Assembly: GCF_000368145.1 (NCBI RefSeq)
Contig: NZ_KB849282.1
Coordinates: 525,246 to 589,028 of the forward strand
Length of the DNA stretch: 63,783 bases
Source of the DNA: Acinetobacter guillouiae CIP 63.46
GTDB taxonomy: Bacteria > Pseudomonadota > Gammaproteobacteria > Pseudomonadales > Moraxellaceae
Direction of reading: 5' to 3'
The translations under genes and the position numbers were made by a program. Below the pieces are notes generated by a model. The model had not been told where the DNA came from. It saw nothing but the letters and a program-made list of their open reading frames with translations, and did not search any database. Each line of letters opens with the position of its first letter. Within the stretch, counting starts at the first letter, position 1. Shown piece by piece: positions 56,831-63,783 of the stretch.

Positions 56831-57672
56831 TGACAGCACAATTAGACCCTAAATTGATCCCTCGTACAGTTGAATCTCAGACTGTGGCGGTGAAGGTTCC
56901 ACGTGAAGTCAATATTACTTTGATCAGTAGTATCACGATCATTACTTTGATTGCAATTTGGTGGCTGGTCACCACTTTAGGCTGGATTGATGCTTTATTC
57001 TTACCATCACCAACCGCCGTGTTGCAGCGTCTCAATGATTTGTTCAGCAATGGCTATATGAGTATTAGCTTGTGGAGTCATATTGGTGCAAGTTTGGGGC
57101 GTATTGGTACAGCGTTGATTGCTGCGGTTATCACTGCTATCCCAGTGGGGATTGCGATTGGTCGCAATAAAATTGTGCGGGGTATTTTAGATCCCATCAT
57201 TGAGTTTTATCGTCCGATTCCACCACTGGCGTATTTACCCTTGATTGTAATTTGGTGTGGTATTGGTGAATTGTCCAAGGTGCTACTGATTTATCTGGCA
57301 ATTTTTGCACCGATTGTTATCGCAACAGCAACTGGTGTCCGCTCAGTCGACCAAGCCAAAATTCGTGCTGCACAGTCTTTGGGTGCAAGCCCAATGCAAA
57401 TTATTAAACATGTGGTTTTACCAAGCTCTTTACCGAGCATTTTAACTGGTATCCGTATTGGTCTTGGGGTGGGATGGTCGACTTTGGTGGCAGCAGAATT
57501 GGTTGGCGCTTCAGAAGGTTTAGGCTTTATGGTGCAATCATCTTCACAGCTTTTGGCTACAGATGTGGTGATTGTCGGGATTTTAATTATCGCTGTGATT
57601 GCCTTTATTCTGGAAATTGGTTTACGTCGTTTGCAAAAGAAATTGGTCCCTTGGGATAAGCAATCTCAGTAA
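56830..57672 (+). CDS. tauC: Taurine ABC transporter permease
   Basis: A 280-aa permease with six or more membrane segments and the EAA loop (RAAQSLGASPMQIIKHVVLPSSLP) that contacts TauB. The region EFYRPIPPLAYLPLIVIW is typical of the TauC/SsuC group. Start overlaps the tauB stop by one base, evidence of translational coupling. Confidence 0.96.
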   Translation: MTAQLDPKLIPRTVESQTVAVKVPREVNITLISSITIITLIAIWWLVTTLGWIDALFLPSPTAVLQRLNDLFSNGYMSISLWSHIGASLGRIGTALIAAVITAIPVGIAIGRNKIVRGILDPIIEFYRPIPPLAYLPLIVIWCGIGELSKVLLIYLAIFAPIVIATATGVRSVDQAKIRAAQSLGASPMQIIKHVVLPSSLPSILTGIRIGLGVGWSTLVAAELVGASEGLGFMVQSSSQLLATDVVIVGILIIAVIAFILEIGLRRLQKKLVPWDKQSQ

Positions 57673-57755
57673 GTTATTTTCGCTACACTGTTCGATAGCA
57701 TATCGCCATATTTAGTTTTAACATTTTAATATATCGTGAGATGATCGAGGAAGAA

Positions 57756-58619
57756 ATGAACGCTGTTGTTTCAAATATTTTTAAAGTTACCCCATTAAAT
57801 CCAACGATTGGTGCGCTGATTGAAGGTGTGAATTTCAATCAGCCTTTAACACCTGAACAAAAGGCTTTGATTGAAGCAGCTTTATTGAAACATCAGGTGA
57901 TCTTTTTCAGAAATCAGCCGATGACTGCACAGCAACATGCAGCTTTGGCGCGTCAATTTGGTCAGTTACACATCCACCCAATTTACCCAAATATTCCAGA
58001 ACAACCAGAAATCATGGTTTTAGATACGGAATTAAATGATTTACGGGATAATGCACTGTGGCATACCGATGTGACTTTTCTTGAAGCACCAGCAATGGGC
58101 GCAATTTTAAGTGCAAAAAAAGTCCCAGCATGGGGTGGAGATACACTTTGGTCAAGTGGAACAGCGGCGTTTGAAGCATTATCCAAGCCGATGCAAGCGA
58201 TGTTATCTGGTTTAACTGCAACACATGATATTGCACGTTCATTTCCAGTAGATCGTTTTGGTGGTGATCCTGCCGAATTAGAAAAGCTAGAACAGGCTAA
58301 GAAAAAACATCCTCCGATTAGCCACCCTGTGATTCGCACTCATCCTGTCACAGGTCGTAAAGCTTTATTTGTGAGTGAAGGGTTTACCACACGAATCAAT
58401 GAACTCGAAGCCAAAGAAAGCGATGCTGTTTTGAAAATGTTGTTTGAACATATTCAGAAACCAGAGTTTGTAGTGCGTTGGTCGTGGCAGGCCAATGATG
58501 TGGCATTTTGGGATAATCGTTGTACTTTCCACTATGCTGTTGATGATTACCGTCCTCAGCACCGTGTTATGAATCGAGCCACTTTGATGGGTGATAAACC
58601 TTTTTATCAAGCAGATTAA
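57756..58619 (+). CDS. tauD: Taurine dioxygenase
   Basis: A 287-aa Fe(II)/2-oxoglutarate dioxygenase that oxidises taurine to sulfite and aminoacetaldehyde. The metal motif H-x-D is WHTDVTF (His103, Asp105); the distal His and the 2-oxoglutarate Arg lie in [14 protein letters not shown] near the C-terminus. GAGGAAGAA directly before the ATG at 57756 sets the start. It is 83 nt after tauC and followed by a terminator. Sulfite would feed cysteine synthesis. Confidence 0.95.
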   Translation: MNAVVSNIFKVTPLNPTIGALIEGVNFNQPLTPEQKALIEAALLKHQVIFFRNQPMTAQQHAALARQFGQLHIHPIYPNIPEQPEIMVLDTELNDLRDNALWHTDVTFLEAPAMGAILSAKKVPAWGGDTLWSSGTAAFEALSKPMQAMLSGLTATHDIARSFPVDRFGGDPAELEKLEQAKKKHPPISHPVIRTHPVTGRKALFVSEGFTTRINELEAKESDAVLKMLFEHIQKPEFVVRWSWQANDVAFWDNRCTFHYAVDDYRPQHRVMNRATLMGDKPFYQAD

Positions 58620-58633
58620 GGTTTAACTTGTTA

Positions 58634-58663
58634 TAAAAACCAATCAAATTTGATTGGTTTTTA
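58634..58663 (+). terminator. tauABCD terminator
   Basis: Stem AAAAACCAATCAAA / TTTGATTGGTTTTT, 15 nt after tauD. Confidence 0.87.
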
Positions 58664-58916
58664 TTTTTGAAACAACTGAATTTGAATACAACTTTTTGAA
58701 ACTTCAATATTTAAAAAATACATTAAAGAAAAAATCATAAAATGAGCTGTTGTTCAAAGTATCGGTATGCTGTGTTTGTCGGTGTTCACAAAATAATTTG
58801 AATATTCAAGCTCTGATGAAACTTTGTTGCTGAGCAATAATGTTTAATTATTCATCAAAATTAAACAAATGATCAACATACTAGGCCATAAATATTTATT
58901 GCTTGTTGGAAATATC

Positions 58917-60818
58917 ATGTTGATTAATAATAAAAAGCAAATCATTTTGCTGAGTGTACTGTCTACGCTGTTGGTTGCTTGTAATGATGATAATGATCAT
59001 TCAAATACTGAAAAACCAGTAGAGGCAAAAGCTTTAGAACTGAATATCTTGCATATTAATGACCATCATTCACATTTAGATGAAGAAAGCATTAAATTTA
59101 AAAGCAATGTGGGGACAGGGGATGAAGAGTTTAGTGTTGCAAGTGGTGGATTTGCACGTGTTGCAAGCTTAATTAACCAACTTGCAGTAGAAAAGAAAAA
59201 TGCTTTAAAAATACATGCTGGTGATGCGATCACTGGCGATTTGTACTATAACTTAACGGATGGTAAAGCAGACGCAGATGCAATGAACACCGTTTGTTTT
59301 GATACATTTACGCCTGGTAACCATGAGTTTGATTCTAAAGATGATGGATTAAAGAAATTTATTGGTTTCTTGGATCAAAGTTCTTGTAAAGACAAAACCC
59401 AAATTTTAACGGCCAATGTCAGTTTTGGTGCATCTTCACCGTTGTATAAAACCAATCGCATTTTGAAGTCACAAGTGTTTGAAAAAGAGGGGGTGAAATT
59501 TGCAATCATTGGTTTAACGGTTGCCAAGAAAACCAAAAACTCTTCGCAACCGAATGCTGATACATTGTTTGCAGATGAAATTGAAACAGCGCAAAAAGAA
59601 ATTAATCAATATAAAGCGCAAGGCATTAAAAATATTATTCTTCAAACCCATGTGGGATATGACTTAGACCAACAGCTGGCAAAATCACTTACCGATGTTG
59701 ATGTGATTATTGGGGGTGATTCACATACATTATTGGGCCCTGACAGTCTTAAAAAATATGGCATGACACCTGAAGGTGCTTATCCAACACAACTGAGAAA
59801 CAAAGATGGTCAATTGGTCTGCGTTGCGCAAGCTTGGCAGTACAGTTATATCGTGGGTGATTTAAATGTGAAGTTTGACAAAAACGGGAATGTCGAAAGC
59901 TGTAGTGGGACACCACATGTACTCATTGGGAATAACTTTACCCGTACCGCCAAAGACGCAAAAGCAGTCACCGAAACTGAAAAACAAGCAATACTGACTC
60001 AATTTAAAACAGATCAGGCCCCATTTACTGTTGTAACGCCACTACAAAAGACCTTGGATGTTTTAAAACCGTATCAAGAGCAAAAGAAAAAATTTGCTCA
60101 GGAAATCGTAGGTCAAGCCACAGATAATCTCTGTTCACGTCGAGTCCCTGGTACACAACGTGATGTAAATCGTTCAACACTCGGCGATATCTGTAATAAG
60201 AATACCTATGTCGATCAACATGGTGGAGATATTCAACAAATCATTGCTGAAGCGTTTTTACAACAAGGAAAGACCTTCTTTGGCGCTGATATCTCATTCC
60301 AAAATGGTGGTGGTGTCCGTGAAGATGTTGCTTTAGGGGATGTGACAGTTGGTAAAATTTATAATGTCTTACCGTTCAAGAATACATTGTTGCGTTTAGA
60401 CCTGACGGGTGCTGAAGTTAAAGCCACCTTAGAGGATGCAATAGATGGTGTGATTGCCCAGAATAATACGGGTAGCTACCCATATACTGGTGGTATGCGT
60501 TGGAATGTTGACTTTACCAAAGACAAAGGCCAGCGTCTTAACCAAATACAAGTACGTAATGCATCTGGGCAATATGAAAATCTAGATCTCAATAAGACTT
60601 ACAAAGCGATCACGATTGATTTTCTTGCCAATGGTGGTGACTACTATACCACCTTGAAAACCATTACAGGTGAGCGCCGTGTTAATGTTGGCTTAGACTA
60701 TGCGGAGGCTTTCCTCAAATATGCCCAAGGTTTGGCTGGTCAGACAGGTCAAAAGAAAATTAATAAATTAGCAACGGCTGAATACAGTACCCAGCTATTT
60801 ATCGATAAAGCAAAATAA
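58917..60818 (+). CDS. 5'-nucleotidase/metallophosphatase lipoprotein
   Basis: A 633-aa exported enzyme with a lipobox (LLVAC, Cys22). The N-terminal metallophosphatase domain carries ILHINDHHSH, HAGDAITGD, FTPGNHEFD and GGDSHT, all metal ligands; the C-terminal 5'-nucleotidase domain has QNGGGVREDVALGDVT, FKNTLLRLDLTG and IDFLANGGDYY. Expected to release phosphate from nucleotides outside the inner membrane. The ATG at 58917 gives a proper signal peptide; upstream in-frame starts do not. Single gene with its own terminator. Confidence 0.92.
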   Translation: MLINNKKQIILLSVLSTLLVACNDDNDHSNTEKPVEAKALELNILHINDHHSHLDEESIKFKSNVGTGDEEFSVASGGFARVASLINQLAVEKKNALKIHAGDAITGDLYYNLTDGKADADAMNTVCFDTFTPGNHEFDSKDDGLKKFIGFLDQSSCKDKTQILTANVSFGASSPLYKTNRILKSQVFEKEGVKFAIIGLTVAKKTKNSSQPNADTLFADEIETAQKEINQYKAQGIKNIILQTHVGYDLDQQLAKSLTDVDVIIGGDSHTLLGPDSLKKYGMTPEGAYPTQLRNKDGQLVCVAQAWQYSYIVGDLNVKFDKNGNVESCSGTPHVLIGNNFTRTAKDAKAVTETEKQAILTQFKTDQAPFTVVTPLQKTLDVLKPYQEQKKKFAQEIVGQATDNLCSRRVPGTQRDVNRSTLGDICNKNTYVDQHGGDIQQIIAEAFLQQGKTFFGADISFQNGGGVREDVALGDVTVGKIYNVLPFKNTLLRLDLTGAEVKATLEDAIDGVIAQNNTGSYPYTGGMRWNVDFTKDKGQRLNQIQVRNASGQYENLDLNKTYKAITIDFLANGGDYYTTLKTITGERRVNVGLDYAEAFLKYAQGLAGQTGQKKINKLATAEYSTQLFIDKAK

Positions 60819-60835
60819 ACTGAAACAGACAATCA

Positions 60836-60861
60836 AAATCTCGCTTCGGCGGGATTTTTTT
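60836..60861 (+). terminator. 5'-nucleotidase terminator
   Basis: AAATCTCGC / GCGGGATTT stem with a UUCG loop, followed by T7. Confidence 0.87.
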
Positions 60862-61353
60862 CGTTGGGTCGTTAATGAAAACTGACAAAATCCTATGTTG
60901 GTGATGAATAAATAATTGCAAAAATCCATGCTTAACTTTAAAATGAGCCAAAATTTAGCCACGATGGCTTAAATAATCACAATGACAAACCTAATTTTCT
61001 TTTCACTTGCCTCAATTTGATCTTGTAACGTTGCCTTTTGACAAGATTGTTTACAACCACTGACTGGTTGCAGGATAACCATAATATCTTGATTGAACCC
61101 ATCGTTTTAAGCAGGGTGCTTAAAATGTGATTTGAATCAGCTGTTAAATTCAATATTCGGGAGAAAAATCATGTTGTTTAACGTATTTCTCATTTTGGGC
61201 TTTAAATAGACCCTATACATTTTTAATCGTTTAAATTAAACGAAAATAAACCTTATTTTAAAGAATATACATGTTCTGAGGGATGACTTTGCTTGCAGAA
61301 AATGCAAATTGGAAAAAGTTTAGCCTTCGGCATGAAAAGAAAAAAGTGAATAT
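60862..61353. other. Intergenic region before the two-domain AAA+ gene
   Basis: About 490 bases. A small hairpin CAACCA / TGGTTG is at about 61048-61065. A 12-codon open frame (61171-61209, MLFNVFLILGFK) is preceded by GGGAGA at ideal distance and could be a leader peptide; it is too short to call a gene. No promoter can be placed with confidence. Confidence 0.4.
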
Positions 61354-63477
61354 ATGAACGAATATATTAATCAACCTTTTGCACAAAATATGCATCAGGT
61401 TGACGTAGAGGATTTTGCTGAAATTTCTCCGATTGTAAAACTTTGGGCTTTTCGATTTTTGGTCGAGTTAGGTGGTGCAAAAGAATTTATTTCTGATCAT
61501 TGCTTTAGTCATCAATGGATTGCAAAAAAGTTAGGTTTTTCTGAAGCATTACTTGCAGATAAGTTCGATGAGCAAGCTGCTTATCAGGAACTCAACCATT
61601 TGTATAAAAATAGCCAACAGCAAAATTTATTAGATAATTTTCAGTTCAATGCTGAGTTGCAATATAACCTAAAGTTAATACAGCAATTACTGGATTTAAA
61701 TGCTGTTGAAAGCACGATTTTAGGCTTTATCGTGATGTTAAACAGTGAACAATTTTTAGATGATATTGCGGATACCATCGGTGAATTGACTGCGTCTAAA
61801 ACCATACGTGCTTTGGCTGTAGTTTTAGATTTGCCTTATGAAGCAATTCGTCAGGCTTTGTCTGTACAAGGGCGTTTACATCGCAGTGGCTTAATCAGTG
61901 TTCAACAACACTATCGTAATTATTTACGTGGCAAATTGAATCTGGTGTCAAACCAATTGGCCGATAAGTTATTGGTGAAAACCAATGATGTTATGGATCT
62001 GTTTGTTGGAACCATTAATAAAAGTCAGCCTGCTGAATTAACCTTAGAGGATTATCCTCATTTACACACTGAATTGACTTTACTCCTAGCTTATTTAAAG
62101 CAAGTCAAAATGAGTAAGCAACAGGGTGTAAATATCTTCCTTTATGGCAGTTCAGGTACAGGAAAGACACAACTGTGTAAGAGCCTTGCAGATGAAATGT
62201 CGGTGCAACTTTTTGAAATCTCCTGTGAAGATGAAGATGGTGATGCAATTTCAGCCACAGGGCGTTTATGTGCGTATCGTGCAGCGCAGTGTATTTTTGA
62301 CAGTCAATCTGCTTTATTGATGTTTGATGAAGTTGAGGATGTGTTTAATGACACCGAAAATGGTGTGGGGATGAAAAGCACTGCGCAAAGTCGTAAGGCT
62401 TGGGTCAATCGTATTTTAGAGCAAAATCGTACACCAACGATTTGGGTGTCTAATTCCGATCAGCTTGATCCTGCGTTTATACGCCGTTTTGATATGGTGC
62501 TTGAAATTAAAGTGCCACCTAAAAAACAACGCAGAAGCTTTATCGAACAACATTGTGGTCAAGAACTTAATCCTTTGTATCAGGAAGCCTTGGCCAATGT
62601 TGAGCAATTATCTCCAGCAATTTTACGCCGTAGTTATCGTGTTGCCAAAGCGGCTCAAATGCACAATGAGCATTTAGTGGTACAGGAAAGCATGACCAAA
62701 TTGGTTTCCAATACCTTAAAAGCACAGGGTCATCAAGGCATTAAATTGCAAGATAGTAATGCTTTGCCCAAGTTCTATGATCTGAACTATATCAACTGTA
62801 AGGCGAATCTTGCGGAGATCGCATCAGGTATCCAGCAATATGGTTTTGGCCGCTTATGTCTATACGGAGCATCAGGAACAGGTAAAACTGCATTTGCACG
62901 ATGGTTATCTGAAACCATCAATCGACCTTTACTGATTAAGCGTGGTTCAGACTTAATTTCTGCTTGGGTCGGTGAAACAGAACAGAACCTTGCTAAAGCG
63001 TTTCATGAAGCCGAAGACTTACAGGCAATTTTATTGCTGGATGAAGTAGATGGTTTATTACAAGATCGCCGCCAAGCAACCCGCTCTTGGGAAGTTTCTC
63101 AGGTAAATGAGTTTTTGGTTCAAATGGATAGCTTTAATGGCATCGTGGTGGCGACAACCAATCGCTTTGATGAACTTGATCAAGCTGCATTACGCCGTTT
63201 CGATTTTAAAATGCATTTTGATTTTCTAAATTATGCACAGCGTTTGGCTTTACTGGAAAATGTCTGCACACAACTCAAACTTGTTGTTCATGAAGCCGAT
63301 ATAAAAGTAAAGCTGCAATCTTTAGATCGTTTAAGTGCTGGAGACTTTACGGTGATTGTACGACAGTCCTGTTTTCATCCTTTTGAAAATGTGGATTCTA
63401 TTCTGCAGCATTTAACAGATGAAATGACTGCAAAATATAAAAGTGCACAAAGTATAGGATTTACCGCATCAAATTGA
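61354..63477 (+). CDS. Two-domain AAA+ ATPase (Cdc48-like layout)
   Basis: A 707-aa protein. A helical N-terminal region (about 1-225) is followed by two AAA+ modules. D1: Walker A GSSGTGKT (265-272), Walker B LLMFDEVED (322-329), arginine-finger region IRRFD (376-380). D2: Walker A GASGTGKT (505-512), pore-loop type SAWVGETEQN (536-545), Walker B LLLDEVDG, RRFD (614-617). The classic-clade WVGE motif and RRFD fit unfolding or remodelling enzymes such as Cdc48, spastin or FtsH relatives; there is no protease or membrane segment. The partner and substrate are unknown. Similar proteins are annotated only as AAA ATPases in Acinetobacter. The ribosome-binding site is weak. Confidence 0.85.
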   Translation: MNEYINQPFAQNMHQVDVEDFAEISPIVKLWAFRFLVELGGAKEFISDHCFSHQWIAKKLGFSEALLADKFDEQAAYQELNHLYKNSQQQNLLDNFQFNAELQYNLKLIQQLLDLNAVESTILGFIVMLNSEQFLDDIADTIGELTASKTIRALAVVLDLPYEAIRQALSVQGRLHRSGLISVQQHYRNYLRGKLNLVSNQLADKLLVKTNDVMDLFVGTINKSQPAELTLEDYPHLHTELTLLLAYLKQVKMSKQQGVNIFLYGSSGTGKTQLCKSLADEMSVQLFEISCEDEDGDAISATGRLCAYRAAQCIFDSQSALLMFDEVEDVFNDTENGVGMKSTAQSRKAWVNRILEQNRTPTIWVSNSDQLDPAFIRRFDMVLEIKVPPKKQRRSFIEQHCGQELNPLYQEALANVEQLSPAILRRSYRVAKAAQMHNEHLVVQESMTKLVSNTLKAQGHQGIKLQDSNALPKFYDLNYINCKANLAEIASGIQQYGFGRLCLYGASGTGKTAFARWLSETINRPLLIKRGSDLISAWVGETEQNLAKAFHEAEDLQAILLLDEVDGLLQDRRQATRSWEVSQVNEFLVQMDSFNGIVVATTNRFDELDQAALRRFDFKMHFDFLNYAQRLALLENVCTQLKLVVHEADIKVKLQSLDRLSAGDFTVIVRQSCFHPFENVDSILQHLTDEMTAKYKSAQSIGFTASN

Positions 63478-63493
63478 TGCGGTTTTTCTTTTT
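63463..63493 (+). terminator. Terminator overlapping the end of the AAA+ gene
   Basis: Stem ACCGCATC / GATGCGGT followed by TTTTCTTTTT. The left arm lies in the last codons, and the stop codon (63475-63477) is in the hairpin. Confidence 0.83.
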
Positions 63494-63783
63494 GAATCCT
63501 GATTCAGTTGAATAATGCTCAGATTTTGTGATTTGAGGGTGGAAAACAAAGCATAAAAATAACTTTAATATGAAAAAAATAATGAAAAATACTTAAAAAA
63601 TAGATAAAAAGCATAAAAAAACACTGATTTTGAGGAAAAAACGCACATCCGATAAGAAAGTTTAAAAAAAGGGGTTGTGTTGGTTTGTGAATGCTGTAGA
63701 ATGCACATCCATCGGCGGTGATGTTAAATAAAACTTCTGATAAATCAGGCACTTGATTAAGTTGTTAAGATTTCGAATTGAGA
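63494..63783 (+). other. Intergenic right edge, leading into a probable stable-RNA operon
   Basis: AT-rich up to 63670 with a long A-rich stretch (possible UP element), then a stable-RNA type promoter and leader (see next entry). I see no coding sequence; a minus-strand open frame here is very Phe-rich and lacks a ribosome-binding site. Confidence 0.55.
63675..63702 (+). promoter_or_regulatory. Probable promoter of a second stable-RNA (rRNA) operon
   Basis: TTGTGT (63675-63680), 16-bp spacer, TAGAAT (63697-63702), then a GC-rich discriminator CACATCCATCGGCGG. A-runs lie just upstream. The 16-bp spacer equals that of the rRNA promoter at 2058-2085. The leader at 63755-63770 carries TTAAGTTGTTAA, also present in the left rRNA leader (about 2001-2012 on the minus strand). 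The transcribed RNA would start outside the window. Confidence 0.6.

Noticed and set aside
63519-63752. 77-codon minus-strand frame at the right edge
   Set aside because: Phe-rich translation of AT-rich DNA across a stable-RNA promoter; no ribosome-binding site.

Overview
The window is about 64 kb of a low-GC gammaproteobacterial chromosome centred on the replication origin. Gene content and order (rpmH beside oriC, then dnaA-dnaN-recF-gyrB; four AdeT-like proteins; the Acinetobacter-type DnaA and GrpE N-termini; mpl, purEK, guaD) point to the genus Acinetobacter (Pseudomonadales, Moraxellaceae). The species cannot be fixed from this sequence alone. Almost everything is chromosomal core or genus-level accessory DNA. 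I see no insertion sequence, prophage, integron or CRISPR array.

Layout. 1-2.1 kb: the 5' part of an rRNA operon on the minus strand (tRNA-Ala, tRNA-Ile, 16S, leader and promoter), transcribed away from oriC. 2.2-15.7 kb: periplasmic cyclophilin, two alpha/beta hydrolases, erpA, anmK/tyrS, an ABC-F ATPase and three of four AdeT-like genes. 15.8-26.9 kb: the origin block, with gyrB, recF, dnaN and dnaA on the minus strand, oriC at about 22.2-22.6 kb, and rpmH-rnpA-yidD-yidC then mnmE on the plus strand. 27-31.3 kb: a BOF protein, an MFS transporter, a divergent metal-sensing RcnR/DmeR repressor and His-rich CDF exporter pair, dsbC and a small stress membrane protein. 31.5-38.2 kb: purine salvage (hpt, guaD), a TerC-type membrane protein behind a yybP-ykoY manganese riboswitch, an isochorismatase-like hydrolase with a structured leader, and a SotB-like exporter. 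38.3-43.7 kb: tandem small GNAT proteins, mpl, two small membrane proteins and purEK. 43.8-44.4 kb: an unusual intergenic DnaA-box cluster. 44.4-52.5 kb: a lytic transglycosylase, a matrixin-like protease, several unknowns, a MerR regulator and dnaK/grpE with sigma-32 type promoters. 52.5-63.8 kb: a candidate sRNA, a small lipoprotein, the fourth AdeT-like gene, tauABCD, a 5'-nucleotidase lipoprotein, a two-domain AAA+ ATPase and, at the right edge, what looks like the promoter and leader of another stable-RNA operon transcribed away from oriC.

How it fits together. The centre is the replication-initiation machine (DnaA, clamp, RecF, gyrase, oriC), joined to the ribosome, RNase P, membrane-insertion and tRNA-modification genes. 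Metal homeostasis recurs: a Ni/Co-type sensor with exporter, a Mn riboswitch with TerC, and Fe-S insertion by ErpA. The signals I find most worth checking are: (1) a second DnaA-box cluster about 21.5 kb from oriC, sharing an exact 12-base AT motif with oriC; (2) complementary sequences in the dnaA leader that could mask its ribosome-binding site; (3) four dispersed AdeT-like paralogues, two of which share a hairpin leader; (4) a candidate sRNA upstream of grpE; (5) an in-frame hexanucleotide repeat encoding 22 histidines in the CDF exporter. All functional calls come from reading motifs by eye; no database search was possible.
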